This document shows positions 9,170 to 17,184 of a stretch of DNA of 64,000 bases, one piece after another. The position numbers were made by a program, and so were the translations under genes. This DNA is from Chryseobacterium sp. Leaf405 (lineage in GTDB: Bacteria > Bacteroidota > Bacteroidia > Flavobacteriales > Weeksellaceae), in contig NZ_LMQN01000021.1 in the NCBI RefSeq assembly GCF_001425355.1, positions 11,346 to 75,345 of the forward strand, in the 5' to 3' direction. Numbering within the stretch: position 1 is the stretch's first letter; the number at the start of each line of letters is the position of its first letter. The notes under the pieces are model-generated. The model was not told the origin of the DNA, searched no databases, and saw nothing but the letters and a program-made list of their open reading frames with translations.

Positions 9170-10864
9170 TTATTTTGCAGTTATTGAATCTAAATCGATT
9201 CCCATTCCTGCTTTTAATTTATCGTTTACCAGGACAGGAAGTCTGCCCCAGATTTTTGTTTTTCCGTTTAATGCATCTGCTGTTGCCCTCATCGAATCAT
9301 CATTATTTTCATAGGAAACCAAAACGGTTGAAATTTTTGAAATATCAATATCTTTCAAAGCGTAAGCACTACCGAAAACATTTAGAATAATATTTTGCTT
9401 TTTAGCTAAATCTTTTAAAACTTTCTTTGATGAATCTGAAATTTTATAAGGCTTATAAGCTGTTGAATTATCTTTGTGTAAACCAACAATCACAGTAGAA
9501 TGTTTCGGAATTGTATTGATTTCATTAGCTTTTTTGATAATTACATTTGAACCTAATTGATCGGCGAAAGTCTGATACGGAGCTTCTTCCAAAGAGACAT
9601 AATAAACTTGTTTATTATTTAACGGCAGCAATTTTTTCTCATCTTTTAATAAGGTCAAAGCATTCGAATAGAGATTCTGAACCAAAACTTTATGAGAATC
9701 ATTATTTAAATCTGAATTAATGTTTTCCGGATTTTTTGGAGTATATGTGTCTAAACCTAAAAAATATTTCGTCAAAAGGATTTTTTTCACACTTTCCTCA
9801 ACTCTTGATTGTGAAATTTCTCCGTTGTCAATCGCTTTTTGAATTAATTTTTTCCCACTTGCAACACCTTGAGAGAACAGCATAATATCGTTTCCCGCTT
9901 TGAAAGCCATTGCATCCAGTTCTCCCGGATTGTATTTGTTAGCTACAGCGCCCATATTAAGAGCATCTGTGATGATTAATCCTTTGTAACCAAATTTTTC
10001 TTTCAATAAACCTGTAACAATGTTTTTAGAAATCGAAGCTGGAATTCCTTTCCCTGATTCTAATGCCGGAACGTATAGATGGGCAATCATAACACCGCCT
10101 ATTCCTTTATCCATTAAAGCTTTGAAAGGTGCCAATTCGATAGTGTTTAACCTTTCTAAATCATGTGAAACAACAGGTAAATCTAAATGTGAATCTGTAT
10201 TGGTATCCCCATGCCCTGGAAAATGCTTAATTGCCGCCAAAATATTATTATCCTGAAGTCCATTTGAGTAGGAGAGAGCAGAACTTATAACGTTATTTAC
10301 CTCAGACCCGAAGCTTCTGTTTCCGATAATCGGGTTGCTTGGATTGGTATTGACATCAACGACTGGCGCAAAATCCCAATTTATCCCCATTCTGTGACAG
10401 TCTTCTGCAATTTTGGCAGACATCTGATATATTAAATTTTTATCCTGAATTGCTCCTAACGTCATAGCCCAAGGGTATTTATGAGCTGTTGCGATTCTTT
10501 GGAAAACTCCCCACTCTGCATCCATTCCAATCATCAATGGGACTTTTGATTTTTGCTGAAATTCATTCACCAGATTAATTTCTCTTGATGCATCATCCTG
10601 CATTAAAATCAATCCACCGATTTTATCATTTACGACAATATTTCTAACGGTACTGATCTCATTTTCACCTTTATTGGTATACAATGCAACGATGAAAAGC
10701 TGTCCCAATTTTTCGTCCTGAGAAAGCGATGAATAGGTTTTATCAACCCATAAATTTGCCTTTTTTAAATCTTCTGTAGAAATATTTTTGGGCTGATATT
10801 GAGCTGATATTTTTGAACTTAAAAATAAGAATATAAAGAGTGAAGTATAAATTAATTTCTTCAT
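9170..10864 (-). CDS. Secreted glycoside hydrolase family 3 (beta-N-acetylhexosaminidase-like)
   Basis: A 564-residue exported GH3 enzyme. The signal peptide MKKLIYTSLFIFLFLSSKISAQ marks ATG 10864 as the true start; a longer reading frame extends to 10966 but would precede the signal peptide with unrelated residues and cross the promoter. The KHFPGHGDTNTDSH motif (around residue 213) is the NagZ-type His/Asp dyad loop, and the nucleophile Asp is in ITDALNMG (around residue 300). A C-terminal GH3 domain follows (about 400-560). Expected activity is removal of beta-linked GlcNAc from peptidoglycan fragments or glycans in the periplasm. Confidence 0.9.
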   Translation of the reverse strand: MKKLIYTSLFIFLFLSSKISAQYQPKNISTEDLKKANLWVDKTYSSLSQDEKLGQLFIVALYTNKGENEISTVRNIVVNDKIGGLILMQDDASREINLVNEFQQKSKVPLMIGMDAEWGVFQRIATAHKYPWAMTLGAIQDKNLIYQMSAKIAEDCHRMGINWDFAPVVDVNTNPSNPIIGNRSFGSEVNNVISSALSYSNGLQDNNILAAIKHFPGHGDTNTDSHLDLPVVSHDLERLNTIELAPFKALMDKGIGGVMIAHLYVPALESGKGIPASISKNIVTGLLKEKFGYKGLIITDALNMGAVANKYNPGELDAMAFKAGNDIMLFSQGVASGKKLIQKAIDNGEISQSRVEESVKKILLTKYFLGLDTYTPKNPENINSDLNNDSHKVLVQNLYSNALTLLKDEKKLLPLNNKQVYYVSLEEAPYQTFADQLGSNVIIKKANEINTIPKHSTVIVGLHKDNSTAYKPYKISDSSKKVLKDLAKKQNIILNVFGSAYALKDIDISKISTVLVSYENNDDSMRATADALNGKTKIWGRLPVLVNDKLKAGMGIDLDSITAK

Positions 10865-10881
10865 GATTTTTTGAATAAGAA

Positions 10882-10914
10882 CAAAAATACAACTAAAAAT
10901 AGGATGAAAACAAA
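10882..10914 (-). promoter_or_regulatory. Promoter of the GH3-bshA unit
   Basis: Minus-strand TTTG (10911-10914), 21 bp, then TATTTTTG (10882-10889), matching the Bacteroidota -33/-7 pair. The predicted transcription start is some 12 nt before ATG 10864, which independently supports the shorter GH3 start. Confidence 0.6.
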
Positions 10915-10978
10915 GTTTTTGCAAATTTTGGTATATGATTTGAATATGCTTTATTAATAATAACAAAAATTTTATAAA

Positions 10979-11500
10979 ATGAAAAAATTTCTTCCACTTT
11001 TACTATTAGCTTTTGTAAGCATATTTATATTTAGCTGTAAGGATGATGATGACCAAGATTTTGATACATACTCAAAAGTTGCTGATGTAACGGGTAACTT
11101 TACAAGTGGTAATTCTTATGCATTTACTCAAGGAATTAATATTCAAGGTACTGATGTTGTACTAGTTTATAGATATTTAGGAGATTCTTGGCAATTAATC
11201 CCAAAAATGATGTACTTACCTGATGCTACAGGTATGCCTACTAACAGAGAATTTCAATACAATTTTGTCTTCGACACTAACAATGTACAAATAAGTATTG
11301 ATGATCAAAACTTTAATTTATCAACAGGATTAAATTCTACTGAAGCAACTCAATATCTTTCTAATCAAAGATTCAGAATAGTTTTAGTTCCAGCAAGTGC
11401 AGCGAAAGGTACTTCAACAGTTGATACAAGTGATTACAATGCAGTAATTAAATATTATAATCTTAATGATTCTAATGTAAAAGTTACTAAAGTTAATTAA
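10979..11500 (+). CDS. Small lipoprotein of unknown function
   Basis: A 173-residue protein with a lipoprotein signal peptide ending in FIFSC (Cys20) and followed by KDDDDQDFD, the acidic tail that typically directs Bacteroidota lipoproteins to the outer membrane surface. The rest is predicted beta-rich (many alternating polar and hydrophobic residues, e.g. RFRIVLVPAS) with no domain I recognise. It stands alone, divergent from the GH3 gene and convergent with ribA, with a terminator 32 bp past its stop. Confidence 0.8.
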   Translation: MKKFLPLLLLAFVSIFIFSCKDDDDQDFDTYSKVADVTGNFTSGNSYAFTQGINIQGTDVVLVYRYLGDSWQLIPKMMYLPDATGMPTNREFQYNFVFDTNNVQISIDDQNFNLSTGLNSTEATQYLSNQRFRIVLVPASAAKGTSTVDTSDYNAVIKYYNLNDSNVKVTKVN

Positions 11501-11532
11501 GAATATATCTTTTCAATTTTTTATAATTACAA

Positions 11533-11566
11533 AAAAGCTCTGGAAGAAATTCCAGAGCTTTTGCTT
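11533..11566. terminator. Bidirectional terminator between lipoprotein gene and ribA
   Basis: Perfect 13-bp arms AAAAGCTCTGGAA (11533-11545) and TTCCAGAGCTTTT (11550-11562) with a 4-nt loop, flanked by A and T runs, between convergent genes. Confidence 0.85.
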
Positions 11567-11582
11567 TTATATTGTTTTTTAA

Positions 11583-12176
11583 TTATCCATTATCATCAAG
11601 TAAATGACCGAAGTAATCTTTTTTAGTCTGTAAATATCCTTTACTTATTTCAGTTGCTGGAATTTGTAAAGGAATTCTTGAATTAAGATTGATATTACTT
11701 TCTGTAACGTATTTTACCTTTTCAGGATTATTAGTTAGTAAATTGATATCTTTTACATCTAATTGGTTTAAAATATCAATAGCAACCTCAAAGTTTCTGT
11801 CATCTGCAGGAAGTCCCAATTTTAAATTCGCCTCCACTGTGTCAAAACCTTTTTCCTGTAAAGAATACGCCTTTAATTTATTGATGATCCCAATATTTCT
11901 ACCTTCCTGACGAAGATAGATAATAATTCCCCCATTTTCATGGATATATTTCATTGCGGCATCTAATTGCTGCCCGCATTCACATTTTTTTGAATGGAAA
12001 ACCTCTCCTGTGATACATTCTGAATGGAAACGCACATTTACAGGTTTTGTAAGGTCTGTATTTTCTGCGAGAATTGCCATGTGGGGCATCCAGTCATTTT
12101 CATTTTCAGAAAAAGCAATCATTCGGAAAGTACCATGCTCGGTAGGAACATTGGCTTCCGCCTGGATTTTAATCAT
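11583..12176 (-). CDS. ribA: GTP cyclohydrolase II
   Basis: A 197-residue stand-alone RibA that opens the GTP imidazole ring in the first committed step of riboflavin synthesis. The catalytic zinc ligands are Cys54, Cys65 and Cys67 (in HSECITGEVFHSKKCEC), at the same positions as in E. coli RibA, and the LRQEGRNIGI loop carries the GTP-binding residues. There is no fused RibB domain. It is the last gene of the long minus-strand run, 17 bp after a small lipoprotein gene. I see no FMN riboswitch upstream, which fits transcription from the common promoter. Confidence 0.95.
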   Translation of the reverse strand: MIKIQAEANVPTEHGTFRMIAFSENENDWMPHMAILAENTDLTKPVNVRFHSECITGEVFHSKKCECGQQLDAAMKYIHENGGIIIYLRQEGRNIGIINKLKAYSLQEKGFDTVEANLKLGLPADDRNFEVAIDILNQLDVKDINLLTNNPEKVKYVTESNINLNSRIPLQIPATEISKGYLQTKKDYFGHLLDDNG

Positions 12177-12193
12177 TAAGTATAATTATTTTT

Positions 12194-12652
12194 TTAATTT
12201 CCTTTTATAGAATCTTCAATTACTGAAATATTGGTTTTTAACCTTACCAAATATCTGTTTAAAACCTCATTATCATCCTTGTTAAGACTTTCTCTTAACT
12301 TCTGGATTTTTTTATAAGATTTCTCGAAGTCTTTTACAGCTTTATTTTTACCTGACTTATTATTGGCATCGATTGCATATAAATAGTTCTGTAAACTGTA
12401 TTTTAAAGTAGTAATTTCGTTGTTTAACGGAGTATTTTTAAATTGAGGAAAAGTAGCAATGAGGTTAGAAATTTCTGAAGCATTTACATTTTCTTTTATG
12501 TTAATTTCAATGCCTGCTTTAGCTCCTTTTTCTGAGTCAGAACCTTTAGATTCGCTATAAAAACTACTTGACAGCGGAGAAAAGTTAGGCTTTTCCGTTG
12601 CGCAAGAAGATGTTATAAGTAATATTACTCCGAAAAAAGATAATCGTCTCAT
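12194..12652 (-). CDS. Small lipoprotein of unknown function
   Basis: A 152-residue protein with a lipoprotein signal peptide (MRRLSFFGVILLITSSC, lipid Cys17). The remainder is mostly helical and highly charged, with Lys-rich segments at residues 95-120, and no recognised domain. Its first codons overlap the end of the DUF4254 gene by 4 bp, so translation is probably coupled. The fixed position between DUF4254 and ribA suggests an envelope role, but this is inference. Confidence 0.8.
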   Translation of the reverse strand: MRRLSFFGVILLITSSCATEKPNFSPLSSSFYSESKGSDSEKGAKAGIEINIKENVNASEISNLIATFPQFKNTPLNNEITTLKYSLQNYLYAIDANNKSGKNKAVKDFEKSYKKIQKLRESLNKDDNEVLNRYLVRLKTNISVIEDSIKGN

Positions 12653-13263
12653 TTTTGTTGCCCCTTTTGATATAGGATTGGGTTAAGACTTTCGTCATTG
12701 TACATTTTCATTTGTTTGTACACTTTTATCTTAACGTCACCGTTTTCAATATCAGTAAGCAACTGATTAATAGAAGTTGAGAGATCTTCTTTTTGAGTAA
12801 GCAGCACATCAAGTTTTGCTTGGCAGCTTGCTCTGTGCTCTTCAGTAGCAGAATCTCTGTTTGCTTCTAACGACATATGATAAACCTTTAAAGCGAGAAT
12901 TGAAAACCGATCTACCGCCCAGGCGATAGTTTCAGTATTGATTTTTGCCTCAGGTTTTGGGGTAATTTTTTCAAATTTATTAAGAAACCAACTGTCTATA
13001 AACTCCACCAAATCAGTCCTTTTCTGATTCGAAGCATCTATAGTTCTCTTTAATTGAAGAGCTTCAGTCGGATCAATATTTTCATCTCTAATAATATCCT
13101 CCAAATGCCATTGAATGGTATCAATCCAGTTTTTAGCATACAAAATTCGTTCCAAAGTATCTTTTTCGAACGGATTATTAATTAGAGTGTTAACATTATC
13201 ATATAAGTGATAATCTTCAATAGATTGATTGAAGATTTTCCATGCGGTCTCAGTAAAATTCAT
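12649..13263 (-). CDS. DUF4254 domain protein
   Basis: A 204-residue soluble, mainly helical protein recognised as DUF4254 from its N-terminus (WKIFNQSIEDYHLYD) and the central DTIQWHLEDIIRD segment. No catalytic motif is evident. It is embedded between tatA and a lipoprotein gene in the envelope-related run, which is the only hint of its role. The downstream gene starts within its last codon. Confidence 0.85.
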   Translation of the reverse strand: MNFTETAWKIFNQSIEDYHLYDNVNTLINNPFEKDTLERILYAKNWIDTIQWHLEDIIRDENIDPTEALQLKRTIDASNQKRTDLVEFIDSWFLNKFEKITPKPEAKINTETIAWAVDRFSILALKVYHMSLEANRDSATEEHRASCQAKLDVLLTQKEDLSTSINQLLTDIENGDVKIKVYKQMKMYNDESLNPILYQKGQQK

Positions 13264-13283
13264 CAGTTATTTAAAGAAATTTT

Positions 13284-13499
13284 TTAGTTGCCAGAAGGAT
13301 TGTTAACGTCAGTCGGAGTCGTTTTTTTCTCTGCTCCCGGTTTGTCTTCTTCTTTTACAGCATCTTTAAATTCTTTAATACCTGAACCTACACCTCTCAT
13401 TAATTCAGGGATTTTTTTACCACCGAAAAGTAATACAAGAAGTACTGCTACAATTAAGATATGTTGCCATGATAAGGCAAGTATTGTTAAAGTATTCAT
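13284..13499 (-). CDS. tatA: Twin-arginine translocase subunit TatA/TatE
   Basis: A 71-residue protein with the TatA layout: an N-terminal transmembrane helix (residues 12-25), the FGGKKIPELMRGVGSGIKEFK hinge and amphipathic helix (25-46, shortened here), and a charged disordered tail. TatA forms the pore of the twin-arginine pathway for folded proteins in the inner membrane. A separate tatC is not in the window. It follows the EnvC-like gene by 30 bp and precedes DUF4254 by 20 bp. Confidence 0.92.
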   Translation of the reverse strand: MNTLTILALSWQHILIVAVLLVLLFGGKKIPELMRGVGSGIKEFKDAVKEEDKPGAEKKTTPTDVNNPSGN

Positions 13500-13529
13500 T
13501 TCTAAAATTTTTACAAAGTTAGTCTTTTT

Positions 13530-15092
13530 TTAATAAGAAACCCATCCTAAAGGATCAACCGGTGTGGTTCCGTTCCATACCTGGAAATCAAGGGTATACG
13601 ATCCATCAAAATCCTGACCTACGACACCTACCTGTGTTCCTGCAGAGACCTGCTGACCTTTAGAAACACTGGCACTTCCCAAGTTAGAATAAATGGTAAA
13701 ATAATTACCATGCTTTATCATCACGGTCTTAGTTCCGTCACTGTTTGCAAGAATTGAAGACACTGTTCCCGGGAATACTGATTTTGCTCGTGTATTTGCA
13801 GGAACAGAGATTTTAATCCCGTTATTTTCCTCTTTAATATTTTTGAAGACAGGGTGTTGCTGTACTCCGAATCGGTGGGTAATCTGCCCTTTATCCACAG
13901 GGAATCCCATTCTTCCTTTATTTTCTGCAAAATTATTTCCGGCAACAGTTGAAACTCCGAAATTTGTCATCGCCTTGGATTCTGCTGCTCTTTTGTCGTC
14001 TTCTTTTTTCTTTTCTAGTGCAGCTTCTGCAGCTTTAGCAGCTATTAATTTATCAGCAGCTTCTTTTGATTTTACAGCAGCTTCATCGGATGCTTTTTTG
14101 GCTGCAACTTTTCTTGCTGCGTCTCTTGAAGTAGCTTCACTTCTTGCAGCTTCTTCACTTCGTTTTCTTTCTTCTTCCGCTCGTTTTTCTGCAAATTCTC
14201 TCGCCTTTTTGGCTTCCGCTTCAGCAATTAATCTTTCTTTCTCTAAAGCTGCAGCTCGTGCTTTATTTTCAGCTTCTATTCTTGCTTTTTCTCTTTCTGC
14301 AGCAATTTTTGCTAAACGAATTTTCTCAGCTTCTGCTTTTCTTCTTGATTCTTCTTCGGCTTTTGCAATTCTGATTTCTTCTGCAATAATCGATCTTATC
14401 TGCCCTTCAAGAGCTTTAGACTGAGTCTGTTTTTGTCTTAATTCTGAAGTTAATTTAGATTCGTTTTTCTTAAATTCTGTTACAAGCTGTTCTTTTTGGG
14501 CTCTTTCAGCGCTGATAGTCGTTAAATCTTTTTGCTGATTAACCAAAAGATTTTCTTTCTCCTTCACATAACCTTGTTTTTGAGCAATCATTTTTTTGAT
14601 TTGATTGGCAGCATTTGTAATTTCTGCCGCTTTTTTATCTTGATAATCAGAATATTGTTTTAAATATTGAACCCTTCGGATCGCTTCTCCCATATTTTTG
14701 GCAGAAAGAATAAAAGTAACTTTATTTTGTACTCCTTTATTTTTATAGGCATTCACCAAAACGGACGCATAATTCTTTCTAAGAACGGCAAGGTCTTTAT
14801 TTTGGCGGTTAATATCCAATTGACGAAGATAAATATCATCTTCAATAAATCTCTTTTCCTTTTGAGTATTGCTGTAAACTTTTTCTCTTAATAATAATTT
14901 TTTATTAACATTATCGAGATAGGCAACAGAGAGTTTAGACTCGTTCCTTGTTTTTGCTAAATCTGTATTTATTTGGGCAATTTGTTTTTTAAGATCAGCA
15001 TTTTGTTTTTGCAACTGTTCTTTCTTCACGCTCTGTCCGTGGTGAAGACCAAACAATAAAATACCTATTAAAAAGCTAAATTTTTTAATCAT
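13530..15092 (-). CDS. EnvC-like murein hydrolase activator (coiled coil plus degenerate LytM domain)
   Basis: A 520-residue exported protein with signal peptide (residues 1-19), a long coiled coil (20-235), an extreme Ala/Glu/Lys-rich helix (235-370) and a C-terminal M23/LytM domain (392-520). The metal-binding motifs of active M23 peptidases are missing: where HxxxD is expected the sequence has NNGIKI, and the HxH motif is replaced by LDFQVW. This is the pattern of EnvC and NlpD, which activate cell-wall amidases at the division site instead of cutting peptidoglycan themselves. It overlaps the DUF4292 gene upstream by 4 bp. Confidence 0.88.
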   Translation of the reverse strand: MIKKFSFLIGILLFGLHHGQSVKKEQLQKQNADLKKQIAQINTDLAKTRNESKLSVAYLDNVNKKLLLREKVYSNTQKEKRFIEDDIYLRQLDINRQNKDLAVLRKNYASVLVNAYKNKGVQNKVTFILSAKNMGEAIRRVQYLKQYSDYQDKKAAEITNAANQIKKMIAQKQGYVKEKENLLVNQQKDLTTISAERAQKEQLVTEFKKNESKLTSELRQKQTQSKALEGQIRSIIAEEIRIAKAEEESRRKAEAEKIRLAKIAAEREKARIEAENKARAAALEKERLIAEAEAKKAREFAEKRAEEERKRSEEAARSEATSRDAARKVAAKKASDEAAVKSKEAADKLIAAKAAEAALEKKKEDDKRAAESKAMTNFGVSTVAGNNFAENKGRMGFPVDKGQITHRFGVQQHPVFKNIKEENNGIKISVPANTRAKSVFPGTVSSILANSDGTKTVMIKHGNYFTIYSNLGSASVSKGQQVSAGTQVGVVGQDFDGSYTLDFQVWNGTTPVDPLGWVSY

Positions 15093-15934
15093 TGAATCTC
15101 AATTTTCTTATAACTTGACGGAACAGAATAAGGTGTATCCATCCTCGAAAAGTCAAATTTCGTATTTTCTATTAAAATCTGACTGTTTTTACTTCCTTTT
15201 ATAATTATTTTAACATTTTTCGGAAGGCGTACATTGTTGGATTGTAATTCCCAATCATCGTAAGTAATTTCCATGGAATCATTGGACTTTGCATCTTTCA
15301 AATGCAGCATAACAAGATCAAAATCTTCTGAATATTGCATTGATATTTTATACTCCCTTTCAATATCACCAGTCTGGATTTTTATGTTTGATAGAGATTC
15401 TACAAGATAACCGTTGTCATTCTTTATTATTTTCGCATTTTTATTACTTATGGTAAAAAATGTTCTTCCTAATAAAAGTTTTTCAAGGTTTTTATAATCA
15501 ATAAAGTTAACGTTTAAAAGATTATTCAAATAATCAAAATCGGAGTCAATATAGTTTTTATTGTACTTATCCATTGCTTTAATTCCTTCCGGAGTAATTA
15601 ATGCTCTCGCTGCATTAAAAAACAGGAAGTCGATTCTTGACCATATTTTTTTATCTGTTTCAATATAAATAACGGCGTCAAGCGGACTTACTTTTATATT
15701 ATCGGCTGTAATTTTACTGTTGATTTTTAAATAATCAAAGGTTGGATGAAGGTAAATTTTCTGATAAAAGTCTAAACGATCTGCCACATTTTTTTCTTTT
15801 TTATCGGGATCATTTATATCTACATTTGCTATTGAAAGACTGTCAATATTTTGATTCTGTTGATTGGCAGTTTTTCTCGCCTTACAGCTATAGATAAGAA
15901 GTGTAAAAATAAATAAGGGAATCCACTTTTTCAT
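15089..15934 (-). CDS. DUF4292 lipoprotein
   Basis: A 281-residue lipoprotein. The start at ATG 15934 is chosen because MKKWIPLFIFTLLIYSC is a clean lipoprotein signal peptide (Cys17); a longer frame to 16039 would add 35 residues in front and run through an intergenic hairpin. The body is beta-rich in a manner like LolA/LolB-type outer-membrane lipoprotein carriers, which DUF4292 resembles, but I infer no precise function. Its stop overlaps the start of the EnvC-like gene by 4 bp, indicating coupling. Confidence 0.85.
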   Translation of the reverse strand: MKKWIPLFIFTLLIYSCKARKTANQQNQNIDSLSIANVDINDPDKKEKNVADRLDFYQKIYLHPTFDYLKINSKITADNIKVSPLDAVIYIETDKKIWSRIDFLFFNAARALITPEGIKAMDKYNKNYIDSDFDYLNNLLNVNFIDYKNLEKLLLGRTFFTISNKNAKIIKNDNGYLVESLSNIKIQTGDIEREYKISMQYSEDFDLVMLHLKDAKSNDSMEITYDDWELQSNNVRLPKNVKIIIKGSKNSQILIENTKFDFSRMDTPYSVPSSYKKIEIQ

Positions 15935-15970
15935 TGTTGAAAATTTGATAAAATGTTGCAATATTAACGC

Positions 15971-15999
15971 CAAACCACACAAAATATTTGTGTGGTTTG
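15971..15999 (-). other. Perfect 13-bp hairpin inside the envelope operon
   Basis: CAAACCACACAAA and its exact complement TTTGTGTGGTTTG enclose a 3-nt loop. It lies in the 105-bp gap between the nucleotidyltransferase and DUF4292 genes. The minus-strand sequence after it lacks a T-run, so it is more likely a processing or stability hairpin, or a weak attenuator, than a strong terminator. Confidence 0.6.
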
Positions 16000-16039
16000 A
16001 ATATACTTTATTTAAGTTAAATATTTTCTGTTTTTTCAA

Positions 16040-17056
16040 CTATTTTGATAAAAAATCTAAAACTGAATAATCTCCTAAAGAAATTTCTCTTGCAACCCCG
16101 AAATACTGAGCCGAATTTCCGATCATAGAATTAGAAAGATTTCCATGATTAATTTTTGTGTTTTCCTGAATCAAAGAATTTTCAATATTAGAATTCACAA
16201 TGACTGTATTATTTCCTAAAGAAACCCCAGGACCCACTTTAGAGTTTGAAATCTTTACGTTTTCACCAATAAAGCATGGTTGAATAATTAAAGAATTTTC
16301 AATTACAGCAGAAGCAGGGAAATGAGACATTTCTTCCATTTCGTATGCTAAAATTTTACTGTTGGTTTCTACGGTTGCATTTTTGTTTCCGCAATCCATC
16401 CAGTCATCTACTTTACCCAGAGAGAATTTTGCACCTTTCTGACGAAGATTTTCTAATGCGGTTGTAAGCTGATATTCGCCGCCAACTTTAATATCATTAT
16501 CCATGATAAAATTAATTTCGGACATCAGTTTTTCGCCTGAGTTGAAATAATAAATCCCAATAATGGCAAGATCGGAAACAAAGGTCTGAGGTTTTTCTAT
16601 AAAATCTGTAATGAAACCATAATCATCTAATTTAACCACACCAAAAGCAGAAGGGTCTTCTACTTTTTTTACCCAAATTACTCCGTCTGAATTAGTATCC
16701 AAAGTAAAATCTGCCTTAAAAAGAGTATCTGCAAAAGCTACAACAACATTTCCCGTCATCGATTGCTCTGCGCATTTTATAGCGTGTGCCGTTCCCAGAG
16801 CTTCTTCCTGATGATAAATGCTTCCTTTTGCTCCTAGTCTTTCAGCAATTTGTAATAAAGATTTTTCAATCTCCGGGCCAAAATCTCCGATGATAAAAGC
16901 TACTTCTTCAATTTCTTCACCTGCAACTTTAGCAATATCTTCCACTAATCTCTGTACGATAGGTTTTCCTGCAATAGGAATAAGAGGTTTTGGAACTGTC
17001 AGTGTATGTGGACGTAATCTGGAACCACGTCCAGCCATAGGGACAATAATTTTCAT
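16040..17056 (-). CDS. Sugar-1-phosphate nucleotidyltransferase
   Basis: A 338-residue enzyme of the glucose-1-phosphate thymidylyl/uridylyltransferase family, expected to make an NDP-sugar for surface polysaccharide. The N-terminal MAGRGSRLRPHT (GxGxRL) and the VPKPLIPIAGKP lysine motif form the NTP site; VAFADTLF supplies the metal-binding Asp. Residues from about 245 form a left-handed beta-helix of hexapeptide-like repeats (VIENSLIIQPCFIGENV and onward), so it is the longer, two-domain type. The sugar specificity cannot be set from sequence. It follows the flippase gene by 128 bp. Confidence 0.88.
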   Translation of the reverse strand: MKIIVPMAGRGSRLRPHTLTVPKPLIPIAGKPIVQRLVEDIAKVAGEEIEEVAFIIGDFGPEIEKSLLQIAERLGAKGSIYHQEEALGTAHAIKCAEQSMTGNVVVAFADTLFKADFTLDTNSDGVIWVKKVEDPSAFGVVKLDDYGFITDFIEKPQTFVSDLAIIGIYYFNSGEKLMSEINFIMDNDIKVGGEYQLTTALENLRQKGAKFSLGKVDDWMDCGNKNATVETNSKILAYEMEEMSHFPASAVIENSLIIQPCFIGENVKISNSKVGPGVSLGNNTVIVNSNIENSLIQENTKINHGNLSNSMIGNSAQYFGVAREISLGDYSVLDFLSK

Positions 17057-17184
17057 AAACTGTAATAAGTATGTTTGATAGTTTTAATAAAGTAAAGATA
17101 GGAATTAATATCAATGGCTTGGCATGATTTATACCTTTTTAAACATCTGTTAAAATTTGTAATACAAGTAAACCGGATGAAAGC

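Noticed and set aside
12177..12193. FMN riboswitch in front of ribA
   Set aside because: Only 17 bp separate ribA from the upstream lipoprotein gene, and no RFN-type conserved blocks are present.
13843..14424. 193-codon plus-strand frame rich in Ala and Ser
   Set aside because: It is the antisense shadow of the Ala/Glu/Lys-rich helix of the EnvC-like gene; composition and lack of domains show no independent gene.
17116..17132. TTGGCATGATTTATAC as a promoter
   Set aside because: It points toward the 3' end of a minus-strand gene, with no plus-strand gene for 1.6 kb.
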